A stretch of 64,000 nt of DNA from contig NZ_JACCJY010000005.1 of assembly GCF_014596085.1 (NCBI RefSeq), positions 62,001 through 126,000 of the forward strand, written 5' to 3'. A program made the position numbers and the translations under genes. The DNA is from Azospirillum tabaci (GTDB lineage: Bacteria > Pseudomonadota > Alphaproteobacteria > Azospirillales > Azospirillaceae). This document shows, in pieces, positions 48,110 to 60,640 of this stretch (positions are counted from its first letter, which is position 1; each line of letters begins with the position of its first letter). The notes under the pieces were generated by a model. It was not told the DNA's origin, ran no database searches, and worked only from the letters and a program-made list of their open reading frames with translations.

Positions 48110-49186
48110 GTGTCCGAAGACGCGGATGAATCATCCAAAACAGAAGAGCCGACGCAAAAAAAGCTCGACGAGGCCCACAAGCAGGGCCAGTTCGCGATGA
48201 CCCAGGAAATCGGCAACTGGCTGATGATCGCCGCGGCGCTGGTGATCCTGGTCACGACCCTGCCCGGAACGCTGAAGGGCATGGTGCCCCGCCTGAACTT
48301 CTTCTTCGAGAACTTGGACCGGATCCCGATGGACCAGGGCGGGGTCGGCGCGGTGCTGATGCGGGTGATGAAGGACATCCTGTGGGCGCTGTGGCTGCCA
48401 ATTCTGTTCCTGCTGTTTGCCGGCGTGATCGGAACCGTCGGGCAGAAGGGCTTCAACGTCTCCTGGGAACTGATCACGCCGAAGCTTGAGAAGCTGAACC
48501 CGATTTCCGGCATCACCAACATGTTCAGCGCCCAGAAGGGCGTCGATCTTCTGAAGAGTTTGGCGAAGGTCGCGGTGGTCGGCGTCGTCGCCTACATCGC
48601 GCTCCAGCCGATGATGCTCACCATCGAGCATTTCATCGGCATCGACATGATGCTGCTGCTCCGCGAAATGGACGGACTGACCTTCCGGCTGCTGGCCGGC
48701 GTTCTGGCCATCCTGACGCTGATCGCCGGGGCCGACCTGTTCTGGCAGCGCCACAGCTTCGACAAGAAGATGCGCATGACCAAGCAAGAGGTGAAGGACG
48801 AGCACAAGCAGGCCGAAGGCGACCCGCACGTCAAGGGACGCATCCGCCAGTTGCGGTTTGAGCGGGCGCGCAAGCGCATGATGGCGGCGGTGCCCAGCGC
48901 CGACGTGGTGGTGACCAACCCGACCCACTTCGCGGTCGCGCTGAAATACGACTCCACCACCATGGGTGCCCCGATGGTGGTGGCGAAGGGCGCCGACGCC
49001 GTCGCCTTCAAGATCCGTGAGATCGCCGAGGAGAACGGCGTGCCGGTGATGGAGAATCCGCCCCTCGCCCGTGCGCTCTATGCCGCATGCGATATCGACG
49101 AGGAGGTTCCGTCCGAGCACTATCGCGCCGTGGCGGAAGTCATTACCTATGTCTTCAAGCTGAAAGGACGCACGGTGCGGAACTGA
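48110..49186 (+). CDS. flhB: Flagellar export switch protein FlhB
   Basis: FlhB controls the change from rod/hook to filament export. The 358-residue protein has four membrane helices (within residues 30-215) and a cytoplasmic domain with the autocleavage site NPTH at 270-273 (VVVTNPTHFAVALKYDS). It starts with GTG after GGGGAGGGA and the usual EDADESSKTEEPTQKKLDEAHKQGQ. It ends the export-gate series; cckA follows after 50 bp. The FlhX-like protein at 45208-45534 is a diverged copy of its last domain. Confidence 0.97.
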   Translation: MSEDADESSKTEEPTQKKLDEAHKQGQFAMTQEIGNWLMIAAALVILVTTLPGTLKGMVPRLNFFFENLDRIPMDQGGVGAVLMRVMKDILWALWLPILFLLFAGVIGTVGQKGFNVSWELITPKLEKLNPISGITNMFSAQKGVDLLKSLAKVAVVGVVAYIALQPMMLTIEHFIGIDMMLLLREMDGLTFRLLAGVLAILTLIAGADLFWQRHSFDKKMRMTKQEVKDEHKQAEGDPHVKGRIRQLRFERARKRMMAAVPSADVVVTNPTHFAVALKYDSTTMGAPMVVAKGADAVAFKIREIAEENGVPVMENPPLARALYAACDIDEEVPSEHYRAVAEVITYVFKLKGRTVRN

Positions 49187-49236
49187 GGGCCGTTCCCGGA
49201 CCTTTCCTTGCGGCGAACGGCTGACCTGGAGTTCCG

Positions 49237-51762
<2,526 letters not shown>

Positions 51763-51786
51763 CGGCTTGAGGAGTGGCGGCGTCGC

Positions 51787-52290
51787 TCATTCGACGCGCC
51801 AGCCGTGATAGGCCCAGCGTTCCGTTCCCGGAACGTCGAGAGCTTCCCATCCGCGACGCCCGGCGCCGATCGCGCGGTCCGACAGGACGAGCGCGCCCGG
51901 CGCCAGGAAGGGTTCGATCAGCCCGCCGATCCACTGGCGGATGCCGTCCTCCGCGTCCTCCCGCGCGCTGCCGATGTCGGCGTGGGCCAGTCGCACCGCA
52001 CCGCGGAAGCGCTCCGCCGCGGCGGGCAGCGTGTCCCGGAAGTCACCCAGGAACAGCCGGTCCTCATCCGGACGCAGGGAAGCGGGAACGCGCGCCCACA
52101 TGTCGAAAACCAGGATGTCGCGCGGCGGAAACAGGCTGCGAAGGTGGTCGTAGGTGCGGCCCTTCCCCAGACCGACTTCCATCACCAGACCAGGGATTCC
52201 CGCGACGCAGCCGGCGGCCCAGCCAAGCGCGACGCGCTGGGTGGTGAGGCGGTCGATCATGCGGTCGAGCGTGGAGGGGGCAGTCGTCAT
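51787..52290 (-). CDS. Small class I SAM-dependent methyltransferase-like protein
   Basis: This 167-residue protein has a Rossmann-like SAM-binding motif GLVMEVGLGKGRTYDHLRSLFPPRDILVFD, then RLAHADIGSAREDAEDGIRQWIGGLIEPFLAPGALVLSD. It fits a family of small proteobacterial class I methyltransferases of unknown target. It starts at ATG 52290. It converges on cckA, with stops 24 bp apart, and is divergent from recA. Confidence 0.75.
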   Translation of the reverse strand: MTTAPSTLDRMIDRLTTQRVALGWAAGCVAGIPGLVMEVGLGKGRTYDHLRSLFPPRDILVFDMWARVPASLRPDEDRLFLGDFRDTLPAAAERFRGAVRLAHADIGSAREDAEDGIRQWIGGLIEPFLAPGALVLSDRAIGAGRRGWEALDVPGTERWAYHGWRVE

Positions 52291-52409
52291 GTCGGGCTCT
52301 TCGGGCGGGTTGGCGGGGCGTCTCCACCTTGAACCCCGCAGTTGGGATTCTGTTGCATCGCCCCCGAACGGTCCTTGCACGGCGCCGGATCGTTCCTAAC
52401 TTGCGATGA

Positions 52410-52424
52410 GAACATTCGCGGAAC
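52410..52424. promoter_or_regulatory. LexA box upstream of recA
   Basis: GAAC (52410-52413), ATTCGCG, GAAC (52421-52424) equals the alphaproteobacterial SOS box GAAC-N7-GAAC. It lies about 110 bp before the recA ATG, within a likely promoter: TTGCGA at 52401-52406 as -35. Confidence 0.85.
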
Positions 52425-52535
52425 TTAGAGCTTTGCGCAGGAGAACAAAGCTGGTACATTCCCTCTCATCGAATGACCGTTGGTGAGATCGTTGGCCCTG
52501 GGGCCGCGGATGTGATCTAACAAGGGGAGACGGGC

Positions 52536-53615
52536 ATGTCGTCCGCACAGCTTCGTTTGGTCGAGAAGGATTCCATGGATAAGCAGAAGGCCCTGGATGC
52601 CGCTCTGGCGCAGATCGAGCGCGCCTTTGGCAAGGGCTCGATCATGAAGCTCGGCGCCCGCGAGAACACGGTCGAGACGGAGGTCGTTTCCACCGGCTCG
52701 CTCGGCCTCGACATCGCGCTGGGCATCGGCGGCCTGCCGCGCGGCCGCATCATCGAGATTTACGGGCCGGAAAGCTCGGGCAAGACGACGCTGGCGCTGC
52801 ACGCCATCGCCCAGGCCCAGAAGGGCGGCGGCACCTGCGCCTTCGTGGACGCGGAGCACGCCCTGGACCCGTCCTACGCCCGCAAGCTGGGCGTGAATGT
52901 GGACGAGCTGCTGATCTCCCAGCCCGACGCCGGCGAGCAGGCGCTGGAGATCGCCGACACGCTGGTGCGCTCCGGCGCCGTCGACGTGCTGGTGGTCGAT
53001 TCGGTGGCCGCCCTGGTGCCGCGTGCCGAGCTGGAAGGCGAGATGGGCGACAGCCACGTCGGCCTGCACGCCCGCCTGATGAGCCAGGCGCTGCGCAAGC
53101 TGACCGGCTCCATCGCCAAGTCGAACTGCCTGGTGATCTTCATCAACCAGATCCGCCTGAAGATCGGCGTGATGTTCGGCAACCCGGAGACGACGACCGG
53201 CGGCAACGCGCTGAAGTTCTACGCCTCCGTCCGTCTGGACATCCGCCGCATCGGCGCGATCAAGGACCGCGAGACGGTGGTGGGCAACCAGACCCGCGTG
53301 AAGGTGGTCAAGAACAAGATGGCCCCGCCGTTCCGTGTGGTCGAGTTCGACATCATGTACGGCGAGGGCGTGTCGAAGGTGGGCGAGCTCCTCGACCTCG
53401 GCATCCAGGCCGGCGTGGTGGAGAAGTCGGGCGCTTGGTTCAGCTACGACGGCACCCGCATCGGCCAGGGCCGCGAGAACGCCAAGAACTACCTGCGCAA
53501 CAACCCGGCCACGGCCGACGCCATCGAGGCGAAGATCCGCGGCAACGCCGGCCTCGTCGCCGACGCCATGATGGGCACCCCGGAAACAGACGGGGACGCT
53601 GCCACGCCGGAGTGA
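52536..53615 (+). CDS. recA: Recombinase RecA
   Basis: RecA forms filaments on single-stranded DNA for recombination and for LexA cleavage. The 359-residue protein has Walker [13 protein letters not shown], the MAW motif region, loop L1 ([24 protein letters not shown]), and loop L2 with [23 protein letters not shown]. The C-terminal tail is acidic. ATG 52536 follows AAGGGGA. A perfect LexA box upstream gives SOS control. A terminator follows. Confidence 0.99.
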   Translation: MSSAQLRLVEKDSMDKQKALDAALAQIERAFGKGSIMKLGARENTVETEVVSTGSLGLDIALGIGGLPRGRIIEIYGPESSGKTTLALHAIAQAQKGGGTCAFVDAEHALDPSYARKLGVNVDELLISQPDAGEQALEIADTLVRSGAVDVLVVDSVAALVPRAELEGEMGDSHVGLHARLMSQALRKLTGSIAKSNCLVIFINQIRLKIGVMFGNPETTTGGNALKFYASVRLDIRRIGAIKDRETVVGNQTRVKVVKNKMAPPFRVVEFDIMYGEGVSKVGELLDLGIQAGVVEKSGAWFSYDGTRIGQGRENAKNYLRNNPATADAIEAKIRGNAGLVADAMMGTPETDGDAATPE

Positions 53616-53646
53616 TCCCAAGGCGTCAGGCCGGTTTCGCTGCGTG

Positions 53647-53682
53647 AAAGCCCCTCTCCGGTCCGCCGGGGAGGGGCTTTTC
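53647..53682 (+). terminator. Terminator of recA
   Basis: AGCCCCTC (53649-53656) pairs with GAGGGGCT (53671-53678), then TTTTCG. It lies 30 bp below the recA stop. Confidence 0.85.
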
Positions 53683-53724
53683 GCCGTCTTGCCGGAGGGA
53701 TGGAAAAGCCCTACATTCAGGCTG

Positions 53725-53754
53725 GGCGGACGGGTGTTCCAGCACCCGTCCGCC
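53725..53754 (-). terminator. Perfect 12-bp hairpin below the 24-codon ORF
   Basis: GGCGGACGGGTG (53725-53736) pairs with CACCCGTCCGCC (53743-53754) around TTCCAG. It begins 9 bp after the stop of the small minus-strand ORF. On that strand no T-run follows at once, so it may stabilise the 3' end or end transcription weakly. Confidence 0.6.
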
Positions 53755-53763
53755 GGCCCGGTC

Positions 53764-53838
53764 CTAGCGGTTCAGGATCTCAAGCAGCAGCTTGAGCGCC
53801 CGCAACAGCAGGATCAGGAGTTCGAGGATCTTTCTCAT
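53764..53838 (-). CDS. 24-residue leucine-rich amphipathic peptide
   Basis: The ORF encodes 24 residues beginning MRKILELLILLL and ending LKLLLEILNR: 12 Leu and 3 Ile with R2, K3, E6, R13, K16, E20 and R24 placed to give one charged face on a helix. AAGGAGG (53853-53847) stands exactly 8 nt before the ATG, one of the best ribosome-binding sites in the window. A 12-bp hairpin follows the stop by 9 bp. Both ends thus look designed for expression. Small hydrophobic or amphipathic peptides of this kind include type I toxins and membrane-active regulators; no known family is recognised. Confidence 0.6.
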   Translation of the reverse strand: MRKILELLILLLRALKLLLEILNR

Positions 53839-54066
53839 CCGTCGAGCCTCCTTATTGGCGGCGGGGCGGTGGCCCATTCCACCGCCCGTCCGCGCCGACG
53901 ATCATGCAAATGTGTGGCGCTCCGTCCACGCGGCCTGTCGCCGCGCGGGAGCCCGTCGCGGGCACTCAGTGGACAGCCACCGCAAGTCACGTTAAAAGCA
54001 CGGTTCGGCCGCGAACAAGGCCGCGCCGCCGATTGTAGCCGACCGTAGCCGGAGCCTGGACAGCTT
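53839..54066. other. Gap between the small ORF and alaS
   Basis: This divergent 228-bp gap should hold promoters for alaS and for the small peptide gene. I did not find a clear -35/-10 pair for either. The alaS ribosome-binding site is weak (GGAGCC). Confidence 0.4.
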
Positions 54067-56736
<2,670 letters not shown>

Positions 56737-57141
56737 CTAACGACGCGTTTCGTCCGGCGCCGCCCGCTCCAAAGCCGGGGCGGGTGCGCTCGGAGGGTGC
56801 CGGCGGATCACGAGGCCGGGGCGGTCGGGAATGCCGTAGCGCCGGTATTCCCGCGCCAGTTGGCCGGTCAGGGCCAGCCCGGCCATGCGGACGTCCGCGG
56901 CCAGGGAGGCCAGCGGCGCATCCAGCGTCTTGGGCCGGTTGCGCTCCACCAGGAAATGGCCCAGCCACGCCGCGCCATAGCCGACGAGGGGTGCGGCCAC
57001 AAGCGCCCGCCAGTCACGGCGGGCCAGTCCCACTCCCAGCAGGGCCGCCGCCGACAGCGTGCCGGCGACGTGAAGCGCCCGGTTTGCCGGGTCACGGTGC
57101 TGCTCCAGATAAGCGGGCCAGAAGTTCGGATCGGTCGCCAT
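56737..57141 (-). CDS. Mpo1-like (DUF962) membrane protein
   Basis: This 134-residue protein begins MATDPNFWPAYLEQHRDPANRALHVAGTLSAAALLGVGLA, has a second hydrophobic stretch (ALVAAPLVGYGAAWLGHFLVERNRP), and retains the conserved His residues (LEQH, LHVAG, GHFLVERN). Yeast Mpo1 of this family is an iron-dependent dioxygenase of 2-hydroxy fatty acids, so a lipid-oxidation role is possible. A disordered tail follows. Start ATG 57141. It is convergent with alaS with no gap between stops. Confidence 0.8.
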   Translation of the reverse strand: MATDPNFWPAYLEQHRDPANRALHVAGTLSAAALLGVGLARRDWRALVAAPLVGYGAAWLGHFLVERNRPKTLDAPLASLAADVRMAGLALTGQLAREYRRYGIPDRPGLVIRRHPPSAPAPALERAAPDETRR

Positions 57142-57257
57142 GACGGACTCCTTCCGCGGGGGAACGCCGGGCGGCCCGTGGCGGTTCCGTCTTGCATGAC
57201 GCCCGCCGTGCTGGAAGGATGCGCGGATCAACGAACAATACCGCGGAATCGATTGGC

Positions 57258-58103
57258 ATGCGCTTCACCGGCACCGACTCTTACGTCGCCACCGACGATC
57301 TGATGGTGGCCGTCAACGCGGCCATCACGCTTGAGCGCCCGCTGCTGGTGAAGGGGGAGCCGGGAACCGGCAAGACCGTGTTGGCCCAGGAGGTCGCCCG
57401 CGCCCTGAACAAGCCGCTGCTCGCCTGGCACATCAAGTCCACCACCAAGGCGCAGCAGGGCCTCTACGAGTACGACGCCGTCAGCCGCCTGCGCGACAGC
57501 CAGCTCGGCGAGGAGCGGGTGCACGACATCGGCAACTACATCGTGCGCGGCAAGCTGTGGGAGGCGTTCGAGGCGCCGGAACCCCCCGTGCTGCTGATCG
57601 ACGAGATCGACAAGGCCGACATCGAGTTTCCCAACGACCTGCTGCTCGAACTCGACCGCATGGAGTTCCACGTCTACGAGACGCGGCAGACGGTCAAAGC
57701 GGCACGGCGTCCCCTCGTCATCATCACATCGAACAACGAGAAGGAGCTGCCGGACGCCTTCCTGCGCCGCTGCTTCTTCCACTACATCCGCTTCCCCGAT
57801 CGCGACACGATGGAGCGGATCGTGGACGTCCATTATCCCGGCCTGAAGCAGGACCTGCTGCGCGAGGCGATGACGCTGTTCTACAGCCTGCGCGAGGTGC
57901 CGGGACTCAAGAAGAAGCCCTCCACCTCGGAGCTTCTCGACTGGATCAAGCTGCTGATGGTCGAGGACGTGGACCCCGAGACCCTGCGCGCCAAGGACGC
58001 CCGCAGCCTGATCCCGCCGCTGTGCGGTGCGCTCCTGAAGAACGAGCAGGACGTTCACCTGCTGGAACGGCTGGCTTTTCTCGCCAAGCGGGAAGGGCGC
58101 TAG
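57258..58103 (+). CDS. MoxR-family AAA+ ATPase
   Basis: This 281-residue ATPase has Walker A KGEPGTGKTVLAQEVA, Walker B PPVLLIDEIDKAD, sensor 1 PLVIITSNNEKELPDAFLRRCFFHYIRFP, and a C-terminal lid. It resembles CoxD/MoxR chaperones that work with a VWA protein to insert metals or mature enzyme complexes. The usual VWA partner gene (CoxE type) is not adjacent but 4.7 kb downstream at 62829. The ATG at 57258 fits the family start; the frame is open to 57192. Confidence 0.9.
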   Translation: MRFTGTDSYVATDDLMVAVNAAITLERPLLVKGEPGTGKTVLAQEVARALNKPLLAWHIKSTTKAQQGLYEYDAVSRLRDSQLGEERVHDIGNYIVRGKLWEAFEAPEPPVLLIDEIDKADIEFPNDLLLELDRMEFHVYETRQTVKAARRPLVIITSNNEKELPDAFLRRCFFHYIRFPDRDTMERIVDVHYPGLKQDLLREAMTLFYSLREVPGLKKKPSTSELLDWIKLLMVEDVDPETLRAKDARSLIPPLCGALLKNEQDVHLLERLAFLAKREGR

Positions 58104-58175
58104 GAAGCGCTTGACCGCGGCCGACCTTCTGGGGCAGCCTGAACCCATGCAATCGACCCCGCACCTGAACCGAAT

Positions 58176-58213
58176 GCGAATTACCGCCCCGGCGCTCTGA
58201 CAGAGGGCGCCGG
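58176..58213 (+). repeat. Structured repeat element, copy 1
   Basis: GCGAATTACCGCC is followed by a stem CCGGCGC / GCGCCGG with inner CTCTGACAGAG. It matches copy 2 in the leading GCGAATTAYCGYCCCGG and the CTGAC loop, although the stem bases differ with compensation. Confidence 0.55.
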
Positions 58214-58367
58214 ACCGCGAGCGTTCGTTTTCGCAATCTGGTGTGGAGTGTGGCGTGTCCGTGCGCCCTGGGTCTTCCGGAACCCGCAATCCGGTCCATC
58301 ACGATCCCCTGACCCATTCCTTCACGCGTGCGTTGCGCCATCCGGCGGAGCGAATGCGGGGCTCCGC

Positions 58368-58403
58368 GCGAATTATCGTCCCGGTCCGCTGACGCGGGCC
58401 GGG
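58368..58403 (+). repeat. Structured repeat element, copy 2
   Basis: GCGAATTATCGTCCCGG leads into a 10-bp stem (58380-58389 with 58394-58403, one G-T pair) closed by TGAC. It lies 192 bp after copy 1 and just before the threonine dehydratase gene. Confidence 0.55.
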
Positions 58404-58459
58404 TTTCGCGCCTTCCTTTTCCGCCCCCAATTCGTTCCCTCCGCCCGAGGACTCCCGCG

Positions 58460-59425
58460 ATGCCGTCCGCGCACGCCACCCGTCTGCCTTCCGTTTCCGT
58501 CCGCCATGATGCTGAAGACCGTCTGCCGTCCTGGCTCCCCCTCTCCGCCATCGAGGACGCCGCCGAGCGTCTGCATGGGCGGATCGTCCGCACGCCGCTG
58601 CTGCCCGCGCCGGCGCTGGGGCGTGACGTCTGGCTGAAGGCGGAGACCTTCCAGGCGACTGGCGCCTTCAAGGAGCGTGGCGCGCTGAACCGGCTGCTGC
58701 GCCTGACGGCGCTGGAGCGCGCGGCGGGCGTCGTCGCCATGTCGGCGGGCAACCACGCCGCCGGTCTGGCGCTGCACGCCCAGCGGCTCGGGGTGGCGGC
58801 GACCATCGTCATGCCGGTCACCGCGCCGCGCTGCAAGGTGGAGCGGACGGAGGCGCTGGGTGCCGAGGTCGTGCTGTCCGGGTCCAATGTGGGAGAGGCG
58901 AAGGCCCGCGCGCTGCAACTGGCGGCGGAGCGGCGGCTGACCTTCGTGCACCCCTACGACGATCCGGACGTGATCGCGGGGCAGGGGACGGTGGGGCTGG
59001 AGGTGCTGGCCGACCGCCCGGACCTCGACACGCTGGTGGTGCCAGTGGGCGGCGGCGGTCTGCTGGCCGGGATGGCGGCGGCGGTGAAGGCTTGCAAGCC
59101 CTCCGTCGCCGTGGTCGGGGTGCGGCTGGCGCGGCGGCGGGGGCCGACCCTCGCGGACGGCATCGCCGTGGACGCGCTGGGCAAGCTGCCGCAGGCGCTG
59201 CTGGTCGGCTTCGTGGACGCCCTGGTCGAGGTGGAGGAGGGGGAGGTCGCGGCGGCGATGCGGACCCTGCACGGCTCCTTCGGCATGGTGGCGGAGGGCG
59301 CCGGTGCCGCCGCGGTCGCGGCCCTGCTGGCCGGGAAGGCGACGGCGGAGGGCCGGACCGTCGCCGTGCTGTCCGGCCGCAACGTGGATTCCGACACGCT
59401 GGTGCGGACGCTCGCCGCCGCTTGA
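58460..59425 (+). CDS. Threonine/serine dehydratase-like PLP enzyme
   Basis: This 321-residue fold-type II PLP enzyme resembles catabolic threonine dehydratase or serine racemase: TPLLPAPALG, PLP lysine K71 in FQATGAFKERGALN, SAGNHAAGLALHA, the phosphate-binding loop VVPVGGGGLLAG, and the final AVLSGRNVDSDTL. It lacks the C-terminal ACT-like regulatory domain of IlvA. It likely converts L-threonine or serine to the 2-oxo acid and ammonia. ATG 58460. Structured repeats occupy its upstream region. Confidence 0.87.
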   Translation: MPSAHATRLPSVSVRHDAEDRLPSWLPLSAIEDAAERLHGRIVRTPLLPAPALGRDVWLKAETFQATGAFKERGALNRLLRLTALERAAGVVAMSAGNHAAGLALHAQRLGVAATIVMPVTAPRCKVERTEALGAEVVLSGSNVGEAKARALQLAAERRLTFVHPYDDPDVIAGQGTVGLEVLADRPDLDTLVVPVGGGGLLAGMAAAVKACKPSVAVVGVRLARRRGPTLADGIAVDALGKLPQALLVGFVDALVEVEEGEVAAAMRTLHGSFGMVAEGAGAAAVAALLAGKATAEGRTVAVLSGRNVDSDTLVRTLAAA

Positions 59426-59525
59426 TCGACATCAAAGACCACAAGCGGGGACGGGGCGCAGGATCGACCTGCGAGCGCCCCGTCCGCAGGGTGGTTGGCC
59501 TCGCAGGCAAAGGCCGGCTGTTCCC

Positions 59526-59876
59526 GTGACTCGTCTGGTGTCCCTTCTCGCGCTTGTGGTTCTGGTCGTCGGGCTTCTCGGCGGTGCCGCACCCCTGCGC
59601 GTGCCGGACCTCCCGGCGCCGCACTGCGAATCCACCGCGGTGCAGGATGCCGCGGACTGCGACATCCACCATTCGACGGACAGCCCGGTTCCGGGAAAGA
59701 CCCACGCACACGGCGCCGCGGGGTGCCTCTGCCTCAATGGGGCCTGCGACCTGACCGGTCTGCCAGCCCGCATCGGCGTGCCCTTCGGCCATCGCCTCGC
59801 GACCCTGCTTCCTGGCGCGGACGCCGAACCCGCCGCCACCACCCACGCGCCGCCGCTGCCACCGCCGCGCGCCTGA
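59526..59876 (+). CDS. Small secreted Cys/His-rich protein, unknown
   Basis: This 116-residue ORF starts with GTG. Residues 1-25 form a signal peptide or membrane helix (LVSLLALVVLVVGLLGG). The mature part has five Cys and several His (APHCESTAVQDAADCDIHHS, HAHGAAGCLCLNGACDL) and ends in a Pro/Ala tail. Such a pattern could bind metal in the periplasm. The ribosome-binding site is weak. It lies 111 bp before a membrane-protein gene of a family found with metal-handling genes. No family is recognised, and the frame may start elsewhere. Confidence 0.5.
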   Translation: MTRLVSLLALVVLVVGLLGGAAPLRVPDLPAPHCESTAVQDAADCDIHHSTDSPVPGKTHAHGAAGCLCLNGACDLTGLPARIGVPFGHRLATLLPGADAEPAATTHAPPLPPPRA

Positions 59877-59987
59877 CTCCCGCCGTTCCGTCGCCTTTTC
59901 CCCGACCTGCGGACGCGTCACGACCCGTGCCCGGACCTGTGCTCTTCGAGGCACCGGCGCGCCCGCCGAACACGCGCGAGTCACCCC

Positions 59988-60485
59988 ATGACCATGACCC
60001 ACTACATGGAATTGCTGGCCGTCAACCAGCCCTGGAACTTGCTGATCTTCATGGCGGTCCCCGTCATCCTGGCCGAGACGGTGGCGATCAGCGAACTGTA
60101 CCTGCTCTACACCCGCGACTATGACGGCCCGGTGCGGCGGCTGAACCGCTGGGCCGGCATCACCGTCGGCGTCTATTTCACGGGCGTCTTCGTGTATCTG
60201 ATGCAGAACGCGGTCGTTCCGCTGACCGCGTCCGGCGGCTGGCGCGGGCCGGCCGACGTGCTGGCGGTGGGCTTCTACCTCGCCGGCATCGTCCCGCTCG
60301 GCGGCATCGCGCTCCTGGACCTCGGGCTGATCGGCCGGGGCCGCGGCGAGCATGGCCGCATGGCGATCCACGCGGCCCTGGTCGGGCTGTTCCTGATCGT
60401 CGCCCACATCGCCATGATCTTCGGCATGCTGGACCCGACGCTCCTTACCGATGCCGCCGCGGTCGGCGGGCACACGATGCACTGA
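59988..60485 (+). CDS. DUF6803-like multi-pass membrane protein
   Basis: This 165-residue protein has four hydrophobic segments (residues 14-38, 52-75, 85-108 and 122-145) and begins MTMTHYMELLAVNQPWNLLIFMAVPVILAETVAISELYLLYTRDYDG, which I associate with the DUF6803 permease-like family. His and Met residues lie near both ends (HYMELL, GHTMH). The function is unknown; a role in metal handling is possible because relatives lie near copper genes. The next feature is a palindromic element. Confidence 0.65.
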   Translation: MTMTHYMELLAVNQPWNLLIFMAVPVILAETVAISELYLLYTRDYDGPVRRLNRWAGITVGVYFTGVFVYLMQNAVVPLTASGGWRGPADVLAVGFYLAGIVPLGGIALLDLGLIGRGRGEHGRMAIHAALVGLFLIVAHIAMIFGMLDPTLLTDAAAVGGHTMH

Positions 60486-60500
60486 ACGGATGTAGGCTTT

Positions 60501-60637
60501 CCCTCTCCCGCGCCGGGAGAGGGAAGGGGCCTGCCCAAGGCGCGTGAAGGGTGAGGGTTCTGCCGAGAATCAGCATCTGATCCTCGCACGACCCTCACCC
60601 GGCCCTTCGGGCCACCCTCTCCCGGGGCGGGAGAGGG
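60501..60637. repeat. Composite palindromic (REP-like) element between convergent genes
   Basis: Two hairpins share the same arm: CCCTCTCCCG with CGGGAGAGGG at 60501-60523 and again at 60615-60637. Between them GGGTGAGGGT (60549-60558) pairs with ACCCTCACCC (60591-60600), and GGCCC-TTC-GGGCC forms a small stem at 60601-60613. The layout resembles intergenic palindromic repeats that end convergent transcripts. Confidence 0.75.
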
Positions 60638-60640
60638 GTT

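Larger units (their letters stand above)
58104..58459. other. Gap with two structured repeats before the threonine dehydratase
   Basis: The 356 bp contain the two GCGAATTA elements at 58176-58213 and 58368-58403 and no convincing gene. The second copy ends 56 bp before the next ATG. Confidence 0.55.
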
